Assembly (NCBI GenBank): GCA_016841625.1
Contig: JAENYU010000001.1
Location: 1-64,000 of the forward strand
Length of the DNA: 64,000 bases
Source of the DNA: Methanobacteriota archaeon
GTDB lineage: Archaea > Halobacteriota > Methanosarcinia > Methanosarcinales > Methanosarcinaceae
Direction of reading: 5' to 3'
Shown here: positions 46,035 through 55,242 of the stretch, piece after piece
How positions within the stretch are numbered: the first letter of the stretch is position 1
Layout: each line of letters starts with the position of its first letter
The notes under the pieces: model-generated
What the model was told of the DNA's origin: nothing
What the model saw: only the letters and a program-made list of their open reading frames with translations
Database searches by the model: none
Program-made: the position numbers and the translations under genes

Positions 46035-46669
46035 CTGAAGCCGAACCTGAATGTGAAGACTGTAAGTCTGCTTTATCCGGTTCCGACCTTTCCACATTCG
46101 GAATCACGGAAGGAATTTCCGAAACGATCGTGACTACCGGTTTTGAGCTGCCAAACGCCGCACCTATTGGTATCATAAGGAAAAAGGGGAAAACCTTTAT
46201 ACGCCTTTTCAAGGGCACCCATACCTGGGAAAATGTCCTTAAAGAAAAGTACCTCGTTGCAAATGTGGTATATGACCCCCTTCTCCTTGTAAGGTCTACT
46301 TTTTTCGACCTCGATTCCTCTGAGTTCGGGTTTGTGGCGGTGGACAGCCGAAAACTCCCTGTCCTTAAAGAGGCGGAAGCATGGGCCGCCTTTGAATGCG
46401 TTAACATAAAAAATACTGACCAGGCTCTGGTGGCAGACCTTGTCTACCTGACTTCGGGCCGCAGGGACGGGGATAAAAATATTCTCCCGGTTCCGAACCG
46501 CGGCTTCAATGCCGTACTCGAGGCCGCCGTGCACGCAACCCGCTACCAGCTCTCAGGGGACGAAAAATACCTGAAATGGATCCGACATTACGAAATCCTG
46601 GCTTCCAAATGCGGAGGCGAAAAAGAGAAGCAGGCGATGGAGCTGCTTTACGAAGTGCTCGGGATCTGA
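46031..46669 (+). CDS. DUF447 family protein
   Basis: A 212-residue protein with GISETIVTTGFELPNAAPIG near residue 30, typical of DUF447, a flavin-reductase-like split-barrel family of methanogens and some H4MPT-using bacteria. Start TTG/GTG-type at 46031 overlaps citG by 4 nt, giving TEAEPECEDCK. FECVNIKN and PNRGFNAVLEAAVHATRY are further conserved. Role unproven, linked by context to tetrahydrosarcinapterin. Confidence 0.8.
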   Translation: MTEAEPECEDCKSALSGSDLSTFGITEGISETIVTTGFELPNAAPIGIIRKKGKTFIRLFKGTHTWENVLKEKYLVANVVYDPLLLVRSTFFDLDSSEFGFVAVDSRKLPVLKEAEAWAAFECVNIKNTDQALVADLVYLTSGRRDGDKNILPVPNRGFNAVLEAAVHATRYQLSGDEKYLKWIRHYEILASKCGGEKEKQAMELLYEVLGI

Positions 46670-46747
46670 GTTTTTTGGTTTGAATTTTTGTTTTTTTCGC
46701 TTCTGTGTAGAAAATTATATTATCCCCCTCCGGCATGAGTTCTTTCT

Positions 46748-47473
46748 ATGAGTTTTCAGAGAATCGCATGGGGCATTACAGGAGCCGGGCATTTCCTGGA
46801 CCGGAGTTACCAGGTCTTCAAGGAACTAAAGCTTAAAGACCCCGAACTCTCCGTTAATACCTACGTCTCCAGGGCTGCTGAGGAGGTGCTGCGGATGTAC
46901 GGGCTTGAGCAGAAGCTTGTAAAAATCTCCGGCGGAGACTACCTGGAAGAGATCTTCCGGGAAAGCGAGCAGGGTTCCAGTTCCCCGAAAGTGGGGCGCT
47001 TTCTCCTTGACAGGTACGATGCCCTCTTTGTTACGCCTGCGACCTCAAATACGGTTTCGAAAATCGCCTACGGGATTGCAGACTCCCTGGTGACGAACGC
47101 TGTTGCCCAGGCTGTTAAAGGCAGGGTTCCGGTCTACGTGGTGCCTGTGGATATAGAAGGCTCGATCGTCTCTGAGATGCCCTACAATATAGACCGGAAA
47201 CAGTGCCAGCACTGCGAGGACTGCCCCCCGCGGGAGAACTGCCCCCACGATGCTATCACCGAAAAGAACGGGGTCACGGACCAGATCGAACTCCTGAAGT
47301 GTAAGGGCTGCGGGATCTGCAAGGAACTCTGCCCCTATTCCGCAATCAAAGGCGGGCCTGTAGAAGTCCTGGTCCGGGACGTGGACATGAGGAACGTTGA
47401 GATCATGAAAAGCCTGCAGGGAATCACTGTTCTCGAAAGTCCGGAAGCTATCCTGGAACTATTTGAGGTTTGA
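46748..47473 (+). CDS. dmrX: Dihydromethanopterin reductase (acceptor), DmrX type
   Basis: A 241-residue archaeoflavoprotein. Residues about 5-165 are a UbiX/flavoprotein fold binding FMN (AWGITGAGHFLDRSYQVFKE; FVTPATSNTVSKIAYGIADS). The C-terminal part holds two [4Fe-4S] motifs (CQHCEDCPPRENCP and CKGCGICKELCP). The M. mazei homologue reduces dihydromethanopterin to the tetrahydro form, the last step of cofactor synthesis. Located 79 nt after DUF447. Confidence 0.85.
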   Translation: MSFQRIAWGITGAGHFLDRSYQVFKELKLKDPELSVNTYVSRAAEEVLRMYGLEQKLVKISGGDYLEEIFRESEQGSSSPKVGRFLLDRYDALFVTPATSNTVSKIAYGIADSLVTNAVAQAVKGRVPVYVVPVDIEGSIVSEMPYNIDRKQCQHCEDCPPRENCPHDAITEKNGVTDQIELLKCKGCGICKELCPYSAIKGGPVEVLVRDVDMRNVEIMKSLQGITVLESPEAILELFEV

Positions 47474-47663
47474 GGTCTGGGGTCCTTTTCTTTCCCCCCT
47501 TCCTTTTTTCCTTCACCTCTCAAAATTGAATAAAATAATACGTAAAAATGGAGTGTAGATTGATGTTTTGATCGAAACGGTGCAGATTTTGAATGGAAGT
47601 TACCTAAAAACATTCACTCATTTATAATATACCAATCATAAAATGTTTCAAAAAAGTTTTTCC

Positions 47664-48644
47664 TTATCTCTGTTTCCCCAGCTTAATACCCTGCTTCATG
47701 TTCTCCTGAATCTTCTTTGCCAGGGACTCTTCCGAGTGCAAATATAAGAATGCCGGAAGCCCGCTTTTTGATATCATGTAAAGGAGGTTTACGGTTGTCC
47801 GGTTGAGTTTCGGGGAGTAGTTTAAAATCCCGCTTGTGGAGACCTTTACCAGGGTGTCTATGGATTTTATCCCGGTAAGGAAGGATTTTTTTTCCTGTCT
47901 CGGGCTCTTCTCGAAGATCAGGTCTATCCATTCGTTCATCTCTTCTATCAAAGTCTCCCTGGTCAGGTCTTCAGGGACTATGTAACTTCTTCCTTTTTCG
48001 ATATTCCCGAAAAATTCCCTGAAACTCTCTCCCTCTGCCAGGGTGTACACCTGCCCGAGCTTTCCTGTATGAGTGTCCGTGGTTGCCGCGATCCCTTTCC
48101 CGTACTTTTCCGCAAGGGCGATCGTAAGCTCGTTTTTCGGCTTCAGTTCGTGCATGTTGTACTCAAGCACGGGAAAGTGTTTTGCAAGCTCCATGACCGT
48201 CTCAGGGTCCGGGTCCTGGTGGAAATCAGCCCATAACGGGTGGTTGTAGAAAAACGGTAGCTTGTGCTTTCTCAGGTAGCTCAGGAAGCTTCTAATGTTC
48301 TGTTCCCTTTCCGCAATCTCCCTGAATTCAATAAACTCTTCCCTGTCAAAGTCGAAGACGTTCACGTGTACCGTATGCCCGACTCTCTTGGGGTCGTACA
48401 CCGTCATCTCAACCCCCGTGACCAGCTTCTCCTGCACCCAGCCCAGGGTCTCATACGCTCCCACAGTGTCGTGGTCAGTAAAAGTGATGAAGTCCATCCC
48501 CATATCCAGAGCTTTCCGGTAGAGATTTTCAGGCTTCAGGTCCTCTGCCGGCAGCACGTCAAAGGAACAGGTTGTGTGCACATGCAGGTCTGCACATTTC
48601 CAGCCCTCAGCCCTGAGCTCCGCTGCCCGCTCAGGTGAAATCAT
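47664..48644 (-). CDS. PHP domain metal-dependent phosphoesterase
   Basis: A 326-residue PHP-family protein. Metal ligands: DLHVHTTCSFD near residue 19, ITFTDHDTVGA near 53, GVEMTVY near 75, YNHPLWADFH near 132, and ATTDTHTGKL near 191. The family hydrolyses phosphate esters such as histidinol phosphate or 3',5' nucleotides; the exact substrate is unknown. The C-terminal 90 residues are helical and not part of the PHP fold. Monocistronic. Confidence 0.88.
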   Translation of the reverse strand: MISPERAAELRAEGWKCADLHVHTTCSFDVLPAEDLKPENLYRKALDMGMDFITFTDHDTVGAYETLGWVQEKLVTGVEMTVYDPKRVGHTVHVNVFDFDREEFIEFREIAEREQNIRSFLSYLRKHKLPFFYNHPLWADFHQDPDPETVMELAKHFPVLEYNMHELKPKNELTIALAEKYGKGIAATTDTHTGKLGQVYTLAEGESFREFFGNIEKGRSYIVPEDLTRETLIEEMNEWIDLIFEKSPRQEKKSFLTGIKSIDTLVKVSTSGILNYSPKLNRTTVNLLYMISKSGLPAFLYLHSEESLAKKIQENMKQGIKLGKQR

Positions 48645-48866
48645 CTTGTCCCTGTAATTCCTTGCCCTACCCCCTAGGTATAGAATCCCAATTTGTGTTG
48701 TTTGATTATTATCTTACGGAGTTCTATATTTCCCCTTGTATTGTTATATGTCGCTTTTTTAGATTAAGTTTTTCGGGAGAAGAGATGATTGAGTTTGGGT
48801 TTTTGGATTGATGTGTATACTTCATGTAATTACGGCTTGCATAAATCCTATTATATCGCTTGAAAT

Positions 48867-48967
48867 GGCCCTGGTTTGTGACCAGGCTTAACCCCTTTCA
48901 AATATGATCATTATCTTCTTCATATCGTTCCCAGGGCCCTCACCGCTTGCGAAGCAAGCGGCTTTTT
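48867..48967 (+). other. Structured element with terminal hairpin
   Basis: In the 620-nt gap 48645-49262, GGCCCTGG (48867-48874) can pair with CCAGGGCC (48931-48938), or fold locally as CCTGGT-TTGTG-ACCAGG (48870-48886). CCGCTTGC-GAA-GCAAGCGG (48943-48961) follows and ends in CTTTTT, like a terminator. A small RNA is possible. Confidence 0.4.
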
Positions 48968-49262
48968 CCGAAATCACTGAGAAAAGATGTTGCAAAATAA
49001 ACTGCCAGTAGAGGTCTTCACTCCTATTCTGCATGCTACTTTATGGAAAAATCACTACCTGTGAAAAGATTTCTACAAAACCGAATAACTTGCATTAATT
49101 GAAAATTTCTACAGAGTCGTAATTACCTTTATTCTTATCATCTCACTTCTTATCGGTTTTTGTTGACCTCTGTTAGGTATTTCTAATTTTTGAGCATAAA
49201 TCGCAAAACCTTTAAAAAAGAAACCCCCTATTCGCTCATTCTTGAATTCTCAGGTGGTATAG

Positions 49263-49760
49263 GTGGGTTTACTTAAGAAAGTTGGAAAAATTGTTGATGT
49301 TCTTCTTGAAGACGAACATGAAGAAATGGGTGATGACTTCGAACAATGCGTTGTAGAGTTATTCGATGAAAAATATTTTTCGATTGTTCAGTGGACCAAT
49401 GATGTCGGAAGAAAACATGACCGTTTTACGGAGTCTGACTCCGGGCCTGACCTCACCATGAGATACATGCCGAGAAATGAGATATTTTGTGTTGAATGTA
49501 AATTCAGATCTGACCTGTTTAATGATAAGCTCCAGTGGTCCAACCCTCAACAATTAAAACGCTACAAGGATTTCGCCAGAGAAAGCAGGCTTCCTTTCTT
49601 TGTGGTTATAGGACTTGGTGGGGATCCCCGGTGGCCGGAAAGGATATTCTGCATTCCTCTTGAGGAGGCTAAATATCCTGGCCTCTACCCGAGTGTTTTT
49701 GAAAAATTTGAACGGAACCCCGAAAAGAACTTCTTCTGGAAAAATGGGGTTTTGAAGTAA
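49263..49760 (+). CDS. PD-(D/E)XK nuclease-like protein
   Basis: A 165-residue protein starting at GTG 49263 behind AGGTGG. The core FEQCVVELFDEKYFSIVQW, then SGPDLTMRY and EIFCVECKFR give the D...(E)xK nuclease signature with Asp near residue 62 and E-C-K near 79. DPRWPERIFCIPLEEAKYPG follows as a strand pair. It resembles Mrr/RecB-type restriction or repair nucleases. It lies 22 nt before the AlbA_2 gene and is probably co-transcribed with it. Confidence 0.7.
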   Translation: MGLLKKVGKIVDVLLEDEHEEMGDDFEQCVVELFDEKYFSIVQWTNDVGRKHDRFTESDSGPDLTMRYMPRNEIFCVECKFRSDLFNDKLQWSNPQQLKRYKDFARESRLPFFVVIGLGGDPRWPERIFCIPLEEAKYPGLYPSVFEKFERNPEKNFFWKNGVLK

Positions 49761-49782
49761 GCTGTTTGTTTTGAGGGATATA

Positions 49783-51153
49783 ATGAAAGATATACAAAAT
49801 GGAATATTAGTTTCTTGTGATGAGTGTATAATAAATATAATGAATAAAATATCTGAAAAAACTCCTTTTGAGATTAAAGACTTTAAGGGTGATCCTGAAA
49901 TAAGCAGACACGAATCACTCAAATTTATCATAAGAAGTTTATATCAAACATGGAATAAACCAGAAGTTCCTCGCCATTGTAGGGAGAAAATAACAAAAAA
50001 TTTGTTAGATCACGGGCAGTTTGAACAAAATGAAATTGATGTGGTTTTTGAGGGGTATGGATACGAATCAGATGACTACTCAGATGAATTTTATGAAGAC
50101 CATCCGGAAATTGATAAAAGAGAGGAGATCAAAAACGTATTTACTGGAAAAAAATCAGTTCTCACAGAAAAAAAATATAATTTCCCATCTTTTTCATGTG
50201 ATTACAAAATATATGCAGGATTCTGTACCGTGAATCCAGAACCAGAAAAATGTCCTGATTGTGGTTTAGAAGTTCTGAATGCTCCTGATAATGTAACATG
50301 GGGATACGAAAAAGACTTAGTTTGTCCTGTTTGCTTTGGTAAGAGAGATGATGAATTTGATACAATAGGCTTAATAAAAGATGGTAACCCCACCCATCAT
50401 GGTAGGTGGGACACTCAAAAACCAGAATTTGAATTTGGGGATACTGATTATTTTAGTTTTCTTCATCCAAAATGTAAAAAAAGTGAACTCCCTGACGGAA
50501 AAGGAATAATGCACGTGAATGGTTTATGGGTAGATTCATGCGGAAGAATAGTATTAGGCTTAAAATGCATTTATTGTGGAGCTAAAAATGCATTAAAACC
50601 GTTCACCACAGAAAAGGAAATTCCACTACTGAATGAATCTGGATCAAAATGGAAATCTTTTAAATCACCAGTTATGGAGCTTATAGATAATGTTGAAAAT
50701 AAAGAAGTTGAATTTAAGTCATGTTTGATATCAGATTCTACTGATCCAAATAAAAAAAAGGACTATGAGTTTATAATTGCAAAATCAGTAGCTGCTTTTA
50801 TGAATTCTGGAGAAGGCTATCTTCTTTTTGGAATTGACAAATATAGGAATATTGTAGGTATTGAGAAAGATTATCCCAAATTAGGAAAAGGTAAAGAAGA
50901 TCAAGATGGTTTCCAATTGAGATTTTCAGATATAATTAAGAAATATATTGAAAAGTCTTTTTTTAACTATATAAACGTTGAGTTTGATCATTTACAAGAT
51001 CATGATGTTTGCTGTGTGAGGGTAAATAAATCTGACATTCCATGTTACACAAAAGAAGGTCAATTTTTTATCAGAGCTTCTGGATTCACTCAGCAACTTA
51101 GTGCCAAAGAAACTGTGGACTACTTACAAGCAAATTTTAATGAACAAAGATAA
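49783..51153 (+). CDS. Zinc-ribbon protein with Schlafen-type AlbA_2 domain
   Basis: About 456 residues from ATG 49783 (GAGGGA upstream; TTG 49771 possible). Residues 1-130 are an acidic helical part. Around 165-190 a CPDCGLEV...CPVCFG zinc ribbon and near 260 CIYCGAK, with a lone Cys before it. Residues about 305-450 form the AlbA_2 (Schlafen-like) domain: NVENKEVEFKSCL, AFMNSGEGYLLFGIDKYRNI and IPCYTKEGQFFIRASG. Such proteins act as regulators or as RNA/DNA-targeting defence parts. Visibly AT-rich, suggesting transfer. Confidence 0.72.
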   Translation: MKDIQNGILVSCDECIINIMNKISEKTPFEIKDFKGDPEISRHESLKFIIRSLYQTWNKPEVPRHCREKITKNLLDHGQFEQNEIDVVFEGYGYESDDYSDEFYEDHPEIDKREEIKNVFTGKKSVLTEKKYNFPSFSCDYKIYAGFCTVNPEPEKCPDCGLEVLNAPDNVTWGYEKDLVCPVCFGKRDDEFDTIGLIKDGNPTHHGRWDTQKPEFEFGDTDYFSFLHPKCKKSELPDGKGIMHVNGLWVDSCGRIVLGLKCIYCGAKNALKPFTTEKEIPLLNESGSKWKSFKSPVMELIDNVENKEVEFKSCLISDSTDPNKKKDYEFIIAKSVAAFMNSGEGYLLFGIDKYRNIVGIEKDYPKLGKGKEDQDGFQLRFSDIIKKYIEKSFFNYINVEFDHLQDHDVCCVRVNKSDIPCYTKEGQFFIRASGFTQQLSAKETVDYLQANFNEQR

Positions 51154-51418
51154 TCACTCTTTTAAGTCATAATTCTTATTTTTTGTGTCGTATTGAAGAG
51201 TCTCAGAAAAATCAATAATTTTCGGAATAAGGGCATATTTCCTCTTCAATAATAAATCTCACTTTTCACAAATATCTCTTCAATTTTCACAATTTTTGCT
51301 GCTATCTTTTTTTCTAAAAACTTATCGAATTATTCTGATCTGTATCCCTTTGATATCTCATTCATTTCAACCTTATTAATTCACAAAAGGTTTCCCACAT
51401 TTGTTTTTTAATAGCAAT

Positions 51419-51543
51419 GTGACTTACGCATTTAAGCTGAGAAATAAGTGTCACGAGACTTCAAGCGATCTAGATTATGATATTTATGACAAAACTACTC
51501 ATGCTTTATTTTATATCTCAACCGCGTAAGTTCTAAGCAATAA
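51419..51543. mobile_element. MITE-like remnant with ACTTACGC ends
   Basis: ACTTACGC (51422-51429) and GCGTAAGT (51534-51541) are perfect inverted ends. The next about 15 bases (AGCTGAGAAATAA and TTATATCTCAA) are also imperfectly inverted. No coding potential. Lies between the AlbA_2 gene and nurA. Confidence 0.45.
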
Positions 51544-51661
51544 TTGGGATGAAAGCTTCAAATTTTTGAGAATTAATCCAAAAACGATAGCATGAAAATG
51601 ATCTTACTGCCTTCTGATCCTGAATGCTTTTTATACCTCAGGAGTTCTTTTTTGAAAAGGG

Positions 51662-51680
51662 CCGCCAGGCAAGCTGGCGG
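51662..51680. repeat. Dispersed hairpin, copy 2
   Basis: CCGCCAG-GCAAG-CTGGCGG, a perfect 7-bp stem, flanked by AAAAGGG and AGGCTCCC. The copy at 14296 keeps the pairing with a T for C change. The remaining gap 51154-51830 is AT-rich. Confidence 0.55.
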
Positions 51681-51794
51681 AGGCTCCCTCTATTTCAGAA
51701 TTTCTTCCACGGTTGCAGGGATTTGATCTCCTGAACTACAAAAAGGCGGGGCATTTTTCCGGATTCTATCGATATTTTTCCCGGCACAACTCAA

Positions 51795-51803
51795 TAAATA
51801 TAT
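51795..51803 (+). promoter_or_regulatory. TATA box of nurA-herA
   Basis: AAATATATA lies 28 nt before the ATG at 51831, which would place transcription start within a few bases of it, so a leaderless or near-leaderless transcript is likely. Confidence 0.5.
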
Positions 51804-51830
51804 ATCACTCCTGAAAGTATCATCTTATCC

Positions 51831-53189
51831 ATGACCCTTGAGCCCGTGCATATGCGGAAGATCTCGGAGCTGGCAAAACAGATTGACCGGTCGTTTGAGT
51901 TTGAGGAGCCGAAGACGGCGGCTGATATTTATAAGCTGCTTGAGGAGTTGAAGCTCGATGGGAAGGTTATCCTGAAGGTGGTTGACAGGCTTTACCGGGG
52001 GATGGTCAGGACGGCGCTGATGGCGCAGTGCGAGGACCCGTATCCGGTGACTTATGCGTGCGACAGTGGGAGTACGAACCCCAAGACTTATGACAGCGGG
52101 CTTTTTGTTGATTTTTGTCACTGTGCGATGGCGGCGACGCCTACCGACCTGGACATACAGCGCTACAGGACGATCGTGTGTGCGGCTTATTCTTCTTCCC
52201 AGAAGGTGGCAATGCAGGCGACCGAGGGCTGGGAAGAATTTGATGAAGGGATGGGACGGGCAAAGCTGGTCAGGATTGCGCCGGATGAGCTGAAGAAGAA
52301 AGCTTCGGATATGGTGCACAGCCTGGCCATGTACCTGGCGGAGTCCGAGCACATCCTTTATATGAAGGACCAGGTGTCCCCCGAGGGCTTTTTCATCATG
52401 GACGGGCCGATTTACCCGAAGCAGCTTATGTACTGGGTGGTGCTGGGAGACGAGGAAGTGCAGCTCCGGCAAAATGAGGATGCCCGAAAGGTCCTCCAGA
52501 ATTACATTGATATCATGGACCATTTCCTGGAGAAACGGGTCCCTGTTATCGGCTTCGTGAAAAATCCCCTCGACATGCAGATCATGGACACGGTCCGAAA
52601 GAAAGGTGCGGGCTTTGACCTGCCCTGGATGCTCGATACCCAGTTCTTCAGGAACGTCCTCTCTCTGGATAAATGTGATAATGCGGGGTTCAGGCAGGGC
52701 TCTTCTTTCAGGGGCGGGAACTCGAAATATGGAAGGAATGGCAAAGCCGGGGACGGCAACAACGGTCCCGGAAATGCTTACATCACTTATACCAACTGGT
52801 TCTTGCAGCCCAACAGGTTCTATGAACGGCTGATGAACGGGACCTCTCCCCTGGCAGCCGGCGATAAGCTCCGGGAAGGGCTCCGGCACAAATTCCCGCC
52901 TGAAGATTACGCTTTGTGTTTTTTCATGCTCTACGTCCCGTCAAAGGACGTGGTCTTCAAGGTGGAAGCCCCTTACGGGCTTGTAAAAGACGATTTCCTG
53001 CGGATGCAGATGACTAAAAAAGTGCTCTTTGACCTTTCTTTGCACGGCTTTCCGCTGACCCTCACGAAAGCGGACCACGTGGCAAAAATCCGGAAAGTGG
53101 AGCGGAATGAGATCGACAAATTCTTTGAAAACATGAATCCAGATACCGATTACAATGACACACGCTGGGGTAATATAAGTGAAGTATGA
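51831..53189 (+). CDS. nurA: DNA end-resection nuclease NurA
   Basis: A 452-residue NurA-domain protein. The N-terminal helical part leads to TYACDSGSTNPKTYDSGLFV near residue 76, where the first Asp is the Mn-binding catalytic residue, followed by the FVDFCHCAMAAT strand. EGFFIMDGPIYPKQL holds the second Asp, and the third acidic site lies near residue 220-260. NurA digests 5' ends together with HerA during double-strand break repair. Start ATG 51831 fits the promoter; overlap with herA is 11 nt. Confidence 0.9.
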   Translation: MTLEPVHMRKISELAKQIDRSFEFEEPKTAADIYKLLEELKLDGKVILKVVDRLYRGMVRTALMAQCEDPYPVTYACDSGSTNPKTYDSGLFVDFCHCAMAATPTDLDIQRYRTIVCAAYSSSQKVAMQATEGWEEFDEGMGRAKLVRIAPDELKKKASDMVHSLAMYLAESEHILYMKDQVSPEGFFIMDGPIYPKQLMYWVVLGDEEVQLRQNEDARKVLQNYIDIMDHFLEKRVPVIGFVKNPLDMQIMDTVRKKGAGFDLPWMLDTQFFRNVLSLDKCDNAGFRQGSSFRGGNSKYGRNGKAGDGNNGPGNAYITYTNWFLQPNRFYERLMNGTSPLAAGDKLREGLRHKFPPEDYALCFFMLYVPSKDVVFKVEAPYGLVKDDFLRMQMTKKVLFDLSLHGFPLTLTKADHVAKIRKVERNEIDKFFENMNPDTDYNDTRWGNISEV

Positions 53190-55185
53190 AGATGCCGATA
53201 TCCTGGCTTTTTCCTCTACCAGGGGGAAAAAGTCCCGGGCTCCCGATGAGAATGAAGGAGCCGAAAAAAGCACTGGAAAGGAACCCAAAACCGGGAGCGA
53301 AAATTCCCCCTCCGGTTCATATGGGGGAGGCCCGGACACTTTTCCCGAAGACCCGCTGGCTTCTGTCTACGGCAGGGCTGCGGGTTCCGGCTCAGTTCCC
53401 GACTCAGTTCCCGACTCAGTTCCCGGTTCCGACTCTGCCGATCTGCCCTTCGAGGATTTCGGAGGCTACGATGAAGGCATAGCACCCTCTTCCGCCTCTG
53501 CTGACGAAGCTTTCGGGATCGTAACCACCGGGATCGACCCCCTGGAAATCACCCCCGCCGGGGCAACGATTACGGGTTACATCTCCTCTTTGCGGAGAAA
53601 CCAAATCAGGCTCGGAGCCTATGTAGTTGTCCCGTATGAGGGAGGAGAAAAGCTCTTTGCCAGGATAGGAAAGCTCCAGTACCGGCAGGAGTTTGCGGTG
53701 GACGACGCAACCGAACTCCATTCCCGGCGCATGCTTGGAGGCAGGGCAAGTCCGGTAAATGAGGAGGACTACAAGTTCCTTGCCTACCTGGACCCCCTTT
53801 GCATCCTCTATCGGAAAGGGCAGGACTCCCCTCTCTCCCGCAGGATGGCAGACAGGATCCCCCGCCCGAACACCCCGATCCTGCCAGTCAGGGACCGGCT
53901 TGAAGTACAGACAGGACTCAACATCCCGGAAGAGGGCGTCTTCCTCGGACACCTGAGCGTCGGGGGGGAGCTTGTAAAGACCCATTCCGAACCCGAGACC
54001 GTTGCCTACTACCTCCGAAACGACTACTCCATGGGTGATCCTCTGGTCTTCCGGCACATGCTCGTCTGCGGGAGCACGGGGACAGGAAAGACCTTCCTCT
54101 CCAAAAACATCCTGCGCCAGTTCATGAGCGAAAGCAACCGATACAGGCTCCGGAACTCTCCCGATGACAGGGCAAGGAAAAACCCCTGCCTTGTAATCAT
54201 GGACCCCCAGGACGAGTACTCCCAGCTTTTCGAGGATAACGAGACCCTTACCGATAAAGACCGGTTCAGGTTCGAGTCCGAAAAGGTTGCCTACGGCCGG
54301 ATACCCTCCACGAAAGCTTTCGTTGCAAAAGTGGAAGGGCAGGCCTATCCCGGAGACAAGTCCAGGGCCGAGCAGCATGAGTTTACCATTCCTTTCTCCC
54401 TTGTGGAACACAACTCCTGGCTGATTGCCGCCACCGGGATGTCCGAACTCCAGTACATCGGGCTGGAACTGCTCCTCGGGGACTTCTTCAAATCAAGTGT
54501 ACCCCACACCTACCTGAACTTCATCTCCCATATCGACAACGAAGGCACACGGTCCTATTACGTGGACAGCGGAAAACTCCACGAGGCCTCCTACGACGGG
54601 ATCGTGCGGAGGGTCAAGAGCCGCTTCTTCTCGAAAGTCTTTGATCAGGACGCAACCCCGATCACCGAGGTCCTTGACCGGATCTTCAAGCCCGGCCAGG
54701 TTTCCGTCTTCCCCACCGAGTACATCAGCACCCCAAGGATCCGGGACCTTATCGTGCTCACCATCATGAGCCTGATAGTGGACAATAAGCTCGGCACAAC
54801 CGGGACTGATGCCATCAAGAACACCCCCATCATCCTTTGTCTGGACGAAGCCCACCGTTACCTCTCCCGCGCCGGAGGCGAACATTCCCGGTTGATTATC
54901 TCCCGCTTCGCAGACGCAGCAAGGCAGGGGAGAAAAGAGGGGCTCGGGCTTTTCCTGATTACCCAGGACCCCCAGGACATCGATGACACTGTCTTCAAGC
55001 AGATCAACACGAAACTGATCCTGAACCTCAACAACGATGCGGCCATCAGCTCCTTAAAAGTCCCCAAAGAATACGAACGGAGGATCCCCTATCTCAAGAA
55101 AGGGCAGATGATAGTGCACAGCCCCGACAACAGCGATATCGTGGAAATAATCGGGCTTTCAAACTGCGTTGTGAAGCACCAGTGA
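53179..55185 (+). CDS. herA: DNA-repair translocase HerA
   Basis: A 668-residue hexameric ATPase. Residues 1-115 are a low-complexity Ser/Pro/Asp extension with repeats (SVPDSVPDSVPGSDS) not found in the core family. Residues about 120-230 are the HAS barrel. The RecA-like core has Walker A VCGSTGTGKTFLSKN near 300, Walker B CLDEAHRYLS near 552, and FLITQDPQDID after. It translocates on duplex DNA and activates NurA. Codon and base composition match the core genome. Confidence 0.92.
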   Translation: MKYEDADILAFSSTRGKKSRAPDENEGAEKSTGKEPKTGSENSPSGSYGGGPDTFPEDPLASVYGRAAGSGSVPDSVPDSVPGSDSADLPFEDFGGYDEGIAPSSASADEAFGIVTTGIDPLEITPAGATITGYISSLRRNQIRLGAYVVVPYEGGEKLFARIGKLQYRQEFAVDDATELHSRRMLGGRASPVNEEDYKFLAYLDPLCILYRKGQDSPLSRRMADRIPRPNTPILPVRDRLEVQTGLNIPEEGVFLGHLSVGGELVKTHSEPETVAYYLRNDYSMGDPLVFRHMLVCGSTGTGKTFLSKNILRQFMSESNRYRLRNSPDDRARKNPCLVIMDPQDEYSQLFEDNETLTDKDRFRFESEKVAYGRIPSTKAFVAKVEGQAYPGDKSRAEQHEFTIPFSLVEHNSWLIAATGMSELQYIGLELLLGDFFKSSVPHTYLNFISHIDNEGTRSYYVDSGKLHEASYDGIVRRVKSRFFSKVFDQDATPITEVLDRIFKPGQVSVFPTEYISTPRIRDLIVLTIMSLIVDNKLGTTGTDAIKNTPIILCLDEAHRYLSRAGGEHSRLIISRFADAARQGRKEGLGLFLITQDPQDIDDTVFKQINTKLILNLNNDAAISSLKVPKEYERRIPYLKKGQMIVHSPDNSDIVEIIGLSNCVVKHQ

Positions 55186-55242
55186 AGGTGAAAACCAATA
55201 AATTTCTGAAAAACTGTCTACAGAAAGAAGAATCAGTAGAAA

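Noticed and set aside
51825-52889. Minus-strand frame of 354 codons opposite nurA
   Set aside because: Arg/His/Leu-rich composition typical of a shadow; nurA has matching catalytic motifs.
53416-54411. Minus-strand frame opposite herA
   Set aside because: No domain, low-likelihood composition; herA Walker motifs read on the plus strand.
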